Shown here: piece by piece, positions 59,942 to 64,000 of the stretch
Layout: every line of letters begins with the position of its first letter
Position numbering within the stretch: the stretch's first letter is position 1
Source: Sphingomonas sp. PP-CE-1G-424
GTDB taxonomy: Bacteria; Pseudomonadota; Alphaproteobacteria; Sphingomonadales; Sphingomonadaceae
DNA: 64,000 nucleotides
Reading direction: 5' to 3'
NCBI RefSeq assembly: GCF_004341085.1
Contig: NZ_SLXW01000008.1
Coordinates: 1 to 64,000 of the forward strand
The notes under the pieces: generated by a model
The model's database searches: none
Told to the model about the DNA's origin: nothing
What the model saw: only the letters and a program-made list of their open reading frames with translations
Made by a program: the position numbers and the translations under genes

Positions 59942-60163
59942 ATGTCGGAATCTCGCCTCTTCTCGTCCTATGATCCGGACTGCGTCACGCTCGTCAATCG
60001 CTTCGTCCTGGCGCCGCCGACCCGCAACCGCGCCGGTGCCGGTCTGGTGTCGACCGACCTAGCGCCTCTTGCGCAGATCGATCCGCAGACGCTCTATGGC
60101 GGCGGCGCCAAGGGCTATACCGATCATCCCGTTGCGGCGGCCAACCGGGAGTGCGCAGCATGA
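59942..60163 (+). pseudogene. Old Yellow Enzyme (alkene reductase) with in-frame internal deletion
   Basis: The 73-codon frame begins like OYE/NemA (MSESRLFSSYDPDCVTLVNR, VLAPPTRNRAGAGLVSTD). After about 40 residues it passes directly into the OYE C-terminus (IDPQTLYGGGAKGYTDHPVA). Roughly 290 residues, including the FMN site, are missing. The frame is open, so a tiny protein could still be made, but it cannot be an enzyme. Its stop overlaps the next start (ATGA). Confidence 0.7.
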
Positions 60164-61164
60164 AGGCATATCAGCTCGAACGGTACGGCAAGGGGCAACG
60201 GCTGATCCTGGTCGAACGGCCCGATCCGGTACCCGCATCCGACGAGGTGCTGGTCGAGATCCACGCCACCGCGATCAACCAGCTCGACGGCAAGATCCGC
60301 GACGGCGCGTTCAAGCCGATCCTGCCCTACAAGCCACCGTTCGTCCTCGGGCATGATCTCGCCGGCATCGTCACGGCGGTCGGGGCGGGCGTGCGTCGCT
60401 TCAAGGTCGGCGATGCGGTCTATGGCCGCCCGCGCGACGGGCAGATCGGCACCTTTGCCGAGCGCATCGCGATCCACGAAGCGGATCTGGCCACCAAGCC
60501 CGCCGGCCTGTCGATGGCGGAGGCGGCGTCCATACCGCTCGTCGGCTTGACCGCATGGCAGGTGCTGGTCGAGCGCACCGGCCTGAAACGCGGCCAGAAG
60601 ATCCTGATCCACGCGGGCTCAGGGGGTGTTGGCACGATCGCGATCCAGCTCGCCAAGCATCTTGGCGCGACTGTCGCGACGACCGCGAGCGCTGCCAATG
60701 CCGATCTGGTCAGGCGCCTCGGCGCGGACATCGTCATCGACTACAAGACGCAGGACTTTTCCGAGCCGCTGTCCGGCTACGACGTCGTCCTCAACAGCCT
60801 GGACGCGAAGACGCTCGAAAAGTCGCTCAAGGTGTTGAAACCGGGCGGCAAGCTGATCTCGATATCGGGACCGCCGGACCCGGCATTCGCCAAGGCGCAG
60901 GGATTGAACCCGGTCATACGGCTCGTCCTGCGCCTGATGAGTGCGAAAATCCGGCGCAAGGCGAAGCGGCAGGGCGTCGCCTATTCGTTCCTGTTCATGC
61001 ATGCCGATGGCGAGCAGTTGGGCGAGCTTGGCGCGCTGATCGAGCAGGGTTCGATCCAGGCCGTCGTCGATCGCATTTTCCCGTTCGAAAGCCTCAACGA
61101 CGCGGTGGATTATGTCGATTCCGGCCGCGCCAAGGGCAAGGTGGTCGTGACGGTCCGCCCGTGA
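60160..61164 (+). CDS. NADP-dependent quinone-oxidoreductase-like MDR protein
   Basis: This 334-residue zinc-independent medium-chain dehydrogenase/reductase starts MKAYQLERYGKGQRLILVER. The GHDLAGIVTAVGAGV segment and the nucleotide motif HAGSGGVGTIAIQLAKHLGA are clear. No structural zinc cysteine cluster is present. It probably reduces reactive enones or quinones. ATG 60160 follows GGGAG at good distance and overlaps the OYE remnant. Confidence 0.85.
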   Translation: MKAYQLERYGKGQRLILVERPDPVPASDEVLVEIHATAINQLDGKIRDGAFKPILPYKPPFVLGHDLAGIVTAVGAGVRRFKVGDAVYGRPRDGQIGTFAERIAIHEADLATKPAGLSMAEAASIPLVGLTAWQVLVERTGLKRGQKILIHAGSGGVGTIAIQLAKHLGATVATTASAANADLVRRLGADIVIDYKTQDFSEPLSGYDVVLNSLDAKTLEKSLKVLKPGGKLISISGPPDPAFAKAQGLNPVIRLVLRLMSAKIRRKAKRQGVAYSFLFMHADGEQLGELGALIEQGSIQAVVDRIFPFESLNDAVDYVDSGRAKGKVVVTVRP

Positions 61165-61234
61165 CGGCCCGCCTGCGATGGACGTCGATCCCCACCCAGC
61201 CCATGCTCCCGACTAAAAAACCAAGGACTCCACG

Positions 61235-62089
61235 ATGACCAAGACGCGATCGGCCCGGGGTGCGTGGGCGAGCGTCGCCACGCGAGCGGTAGTGGCTGCG
61301 GGTACCCGCTTTGCCTATCGGCAGATTGGCGGGGGAGGCGGCGTTCCCCTCGTGCTGCTCAACCACTGGGGTGCCAACCTCGACAATTTCGATCCTTCGA
61401 TCGTCGAGGCGCTGGCCGCCGACCGGCCGGTATTCGCGTTCGATTACCGCGGTGTCGGCGCGTCGGGCGGCGAGGCACCGCTCACGGTCTCGGCCATGGC
61501 GGACGACATGCTCGCGGCGATCGACGTGCTCGGGCTCGATACGATCGACCTGATGGGCTTCTCGCTGGGCGGCTTCGTCGCGCAGGATATGGTGCTGAAG
61601 CGCCCGGCGCTTGTCCGCCGGCTGATCCTCACCGGCACCGGGCCGGCGGGTGGTACCGGCATCGATAAGGTCGGCTCGGTATCGTGGCCGCTGATCGTCA
61701 AGGGCATGCTGACGTTCCGCGATCCGAAGATGTTCCTGTTCTTCACCGCGAGCAAGCCCAGCCGTCGCGCGGCACAGGCGTTCCTCGCGCGTCTGAAATC
61801 CCGCAAGGCCGACCGCGATACCGCCGTCACGCCGAAAGTCTTCCTGCGCCAGCTGAAGGCGATCACGGCCTGGGGAGCGCAGTCCGCGCAGGATCTGGGT
61901 GCCATCCGCCAACCGGTACTCGTCGCCAATGGAGACCACGACATCATGGTCCCGAGCGAGAACTCGCGGGATCTCGCGCGCCGCATCCCGGATGCCGAAC
62001 TCGTCCTTTACCCTGACGCCGGGCACGGCGGGATCTTCCAGTATCACGAACTGTTCGCCGATCGGGCGATCGCGTTCCTCGATACTTGA
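61235..62089 (+). CDS. Alpha/beta hydrolase
   Basis: This 284-residue protein has the oxyanion strand LVLLNHWGANLDNFDP, the nucleophile elbow GFSLGGFV (Ser near 112), the acid in VANGDHDIMVP and His in DAGHGGIFQ. It resembles chloroperoxidase- or esterase-like hydrolases found with electrophile-response genes. It follows the reductase by 70 bases and is probably co-transcribed. Confidence 0.85.
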   Translation: MTKTRSARGAWASVATRAVVAAGTRFAYRQIGGGGGVPLVLLNHWGANLDNFDPSIVEALAADRPVFAFDYRGVGASGGEAPLTVSAMADDMLAAIDVLGLDTIDLMGFSLGGFVAQDMVLKRPALVRRLILTGTGPAGGTGIDKVGSVSWPLIVKGMLTFRDPKMFLFFTASKPSRRAAQAFLARLKSRKADRDTAVTPKVFLRQLKAITAWGAQSAQDLGAIRQPVLVANGDHDIMVPSENSRDLARRIPDAELVLYPDAGHGGIFQYHELFADRAIAFLDT

Positions 62090-62170
62090 GCTTTCTTCGC
62101 GACGATCGCGGAGGGCGGAAGCTGCGCAGCTGACCTTCCCAATTCATCATCTTTTGTCGTTTGAAGTATT

Positions 62171-62308
62171 GTGCAGCTACATCGCCGAGAGCGACGAGAA
62201 ATTACGAAGGATGAATACGATGCGATCGTGGAACTATCAGAAAATGAGGGATTTTTGATCCATCAGGAAATATTAAAGTCGCTGAAAAACCAGGTTGCTA
62301 TCAATTAA
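62171..62308 (+). other. Short AT-rich ORF, uncertain
   Basis: In the 298-base gap before the kinase, a 45-codon frame from GTG 62171 encodes a charged helical peptide (ITKDEYDAIVELSENEGFLI). Base composition is unusually AT-rich for this genome. No ribosome site is evident. It may be a fragment of a transferred gene; I make no functional call. Confidence 0.25.
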
Positions 62309-62387
62309 CTGTTACCCGCGTCGTATGGCGGTGCATCGTCACCGCGCCGGTATACGAGCGTCACATTTCAGTCCCACCCCGCGGGGA

Positions 62388-64000
62388 TCAGTCGGTGCCG
62401 ATCATGCTGCGGATCCGCTTTTCGAAGTCGGCGATGCTGAACGGTTTGGTGAGGACCTCCATGCCCTCGACGAGGTGGCCCGCGCCGACGGCGGCGTTGG
62501 CGGCATAGCCGGTGACGAAGAGGATCTTGAGGTCGGGCCGGACCGCGCGACCCGCATCGGCGACCTGGCGACCGTTCAGTCCGCCCGGCAGGCCGACGTC
62601 GGTGACCAGCAGGTCGATCCGTTCATCGGAGCGAAGCAGCTTCACCCCCGCAGGGCCGGTCGGGGCTTGCAGCACGCGGTAACCGGCTTCGGACAGGACC
62701 TCGGTGACCAGATCCCGGATCGCGGTCTCGTCCTCGACGACGAGAACAGTCTCGCCCGGCAATGCCCGGATGACGCCGCTCTCGTCGGGCGCTCGGTCAG
62801 CGACCGCCACCTCGCCGTCGTGGCGGGGGAGATAGAGACACATGACCGTGCCACGCCCGACCTCCGAGCAGATCCGCACCTGTCCGCCCGACTGGCGGAC
62901 GAAGCCATAGATCATCGAGAGGCCGAGACCCGTACCTTCGCCGATCGGCTTGGTCGTGAAGAACGGCTCGAAGACGCGTTCGATGGTCTCCGGCGTCATC
63001 CCGGTGCCGGTGTCGGTGACGTACAGCGCGACATAGTCGCCTTCGTGGAGCTCCTGATCCGCCGCCGCCTGTGCGTCGAGCCACGTGTTCTGCGTCGCGA
63101 TCGTCAACCGCCCGCCATGCGGCATCGCGTCGCGCGCATTGATGCACAGGTTGAGAAGCGCGTTCTCCAGCTGCGGCGCGTCGACCAGAACCGGCCAGAG
63201 ACCGGTGGTGGAGACGATCTTCACCTCGATCTCGGGGCCCAGCGTGCGATCGATGATCTCCGCCATCCCGGCGATCAGGCGATCGGCATCGGTCGGCGTC
63301 GGTGCCAGCGTCTGTCGGCGCGAGAAGGCGAGCAACCGCTGGGTCAGCGCCGCGGCCCGGCTCGCACCGGTCTGGGCCATCGCGACGTAGCGATCGAGCT
63401 TGTCGTATTCGCCCTTCGCGACGCGTAGCGCGAGCAGTTCCAATCCCCCGGTCACCGCGGTCAGCAGGTTGTTGAAGTCGTGCGCCAAGCCGCCGGTCAA
63501 CTGGCCGACCGCCTCCATCTTCTGGCTCTGGCGCAGCGCTTCCTCGGCGCGCATCAGATCGGCGGTGCGCTCGGATACGCGCTGTTCCAACGTCTCGTTC
63601 AAGCGGCGCAGTTCGTTCAGCGCGCGGTCTCGCTCCGCGGCGACCTTGCGGCGTTCCTCGACGTCGATGAGCACCCCGGGGAAGCTCGTCGGCGTGCCGT
63701 CCGGTGCGTGATCGACGCGACCATTCGCCTCGAGCCAGTGATATTCGCCGTTGGCGCGCCGCGTCCGATATTGATGCGCGTACCCGCCGCCGCGGGCGAT
63801 CGCGTCGCCGATCGCCTCGGCCAGACCGGCTTGATCGTCGGGATGAACGGTGGCGACGATCTGCGTGAGGCTCAGGCCCTCGCGGCCCATCGCCGGATCC
63901 AGGCCGAACGCACGCGCGAAGGGTTCGTCGACGGTGAAGCGGTCGCTTGGCAGATCCCAGACCCAGGTCCCGATGATCGCGCCCGCCGCAAGCGCAAGCT
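62388..64000 (-). CDS. Hybrid histidine kinase: PAS - kinase - receiver (5' end outside window)
   Basis: At least 537 residues remain and the frame is open to the window edge. The first readable part is a PAS domain (IGTWVWDLPSDRFTVDEPFA). A second PAS/PAC has HQYRTRRANGEYHWLEANGR. The kinase domain has the phospho-His in GGLAHDFNNLLTAVTGGLEL, NLCINARDAMPHGG, TDTGTGMT and GTGLGLSMIYGFVRQSGG. A C-terminal receiver has VLVVEDETAIRDLV, the phospho-Asp in LLVTDVGLPGGLNG and LTKPFSI. The HDFNN class often feeds general stress or cell-cycle pathways in alphaproteobacteria. Confidence 0.87.
   Translation of the reverse strand, partial: LALAAGAIIGTWVWDLPSDRFTVDEPFARAFGLDPAMGREGLSLTQIVATVHPDDQAGLAEAIGDAIARGGGYAHQYRTRRANGEYHWLEANGRVDHAPDGTPTSFPGVLIDVEERRKVAAERDRALNELRRLNETLEQRVSERTADLMRAEEALRQSQKMEAVGQLTGGLAHDFNNLLTAVTGGLELLALRVAKGEYDKLDRYVAMAQTGASRAAALTQRLLAFSRRQTLAPTPTDADRLIAGMAEIIDRTLGPEIEVKIVSTTGLWPVLVDAPQLENALLNLCINARDAMPHGGRLTIATQNTWLDAQAAADQELHEGDYVALYVTDTGTGMTPETIERVFEPFFTTKPIGEGTGLGLSMIYGFVRQSGGQVRICSEVGRGTVMCLYLPRHDGEVAVADRAPDESGVIRALPGETVLVVEDETAIRDLVTEVLSEAGYRVLQAPTGPAGVKLLRSDERIDLLVTDVGLPGGLNGRQVADAGRAVRPDLKILFVTGYAANAAVGAGHLVEGMEVLTKPFSIADFEKRIRSMIGTD

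Overview
The window looks like chromosome of a sphingomonad (Sphingomonas or a close relative, Alphaproteobacteria). DNA is GC-rich, it opens with the end of a 5S rRNA followed by an initiator tRNA (an alphaproteobacterial rrn layout), and it carries an alphaproteobacterial gene-transfer-agent (GTA) head-tail cluster, an EipA/DUF1134 gene and a PL9-type pectate lyase. No essential-gene anchor fixes the species.

Layout. 1-290: end of an rrn operon with tRNA-fMet and terminator. 272-3220: mostly decayed DNA (serine recombinase, etfB and IS3 remnants) around one intact ferredoxin reductase. 3631-12574, all on the minus strand: a GTG-started photoactive-yellow-protein-like PAS protein, a PAS-PAS-GGDEF diguanylate cyclase, a short coumarate-CoA-ligase-like enzyme and an EAL phosphodiesterase. 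These are joined by 1-4 base overlaps or a 10-base gap, and are followed 82 bases later by a Pls/PosA-type NRPS, its phosphopantetheinyl transferase and a GNAT acetyltransferase. 12787-15779: an island of small unknown genes separated by a short dispersed motif, with a tRNA-like relic. 16093-22226: ClC channel, secreted trypsin-like protease, DUF697-like protein, 3-hydroxyacyl-CoA dehydrogenase, a VapBC45-type toxin-antitoxin and a dying ParDE pair.

22573-37149: the GTA/phage-type cluster, from terminase small subunit to a DUF2793 protein. Most genes overlap by a few bases. Five spacers hold a near-identical ~150 bp repeat that fills the gap between one stop codon and the next Shine-Dalgarno. 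37270-43126: OmpA, a secreted unknown, YgfZ, dihydroorotase and EipA. 43397-44304: tRNA-Ser followed by an integrase stub and a damaged thioesterase.

44946-46393: a CLC-F type fluoride/proton antiporter behind a clear fluoride riboswitch. 46868-53044: a CzcCBA-like heavy-metal efflux operon ending in a deleted mgtC. 53847-55715: a small ORF, a FixL-like kinase and a FixJ-like regulator. 56223-58152: pectate lyase and a secreted unknown. 58314-62089: a TetR-controlled electrophile/redox cluster (TetR, SDR, internally deleted Old Yellow Enzyme, quinone-oxidoreductase-like protein, alpha/beta hydrolase). 62388-64000: a hybrid histidine kinase that runs off the window.

Most interesting: the PYP-like / c-di-GMP / ligase operon beside the NRPS operon, which reads as a candidate blue-light module. 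Second: the five-copy repeat in GTA spacers. Much of the rest is well known, or is decay worth recording.
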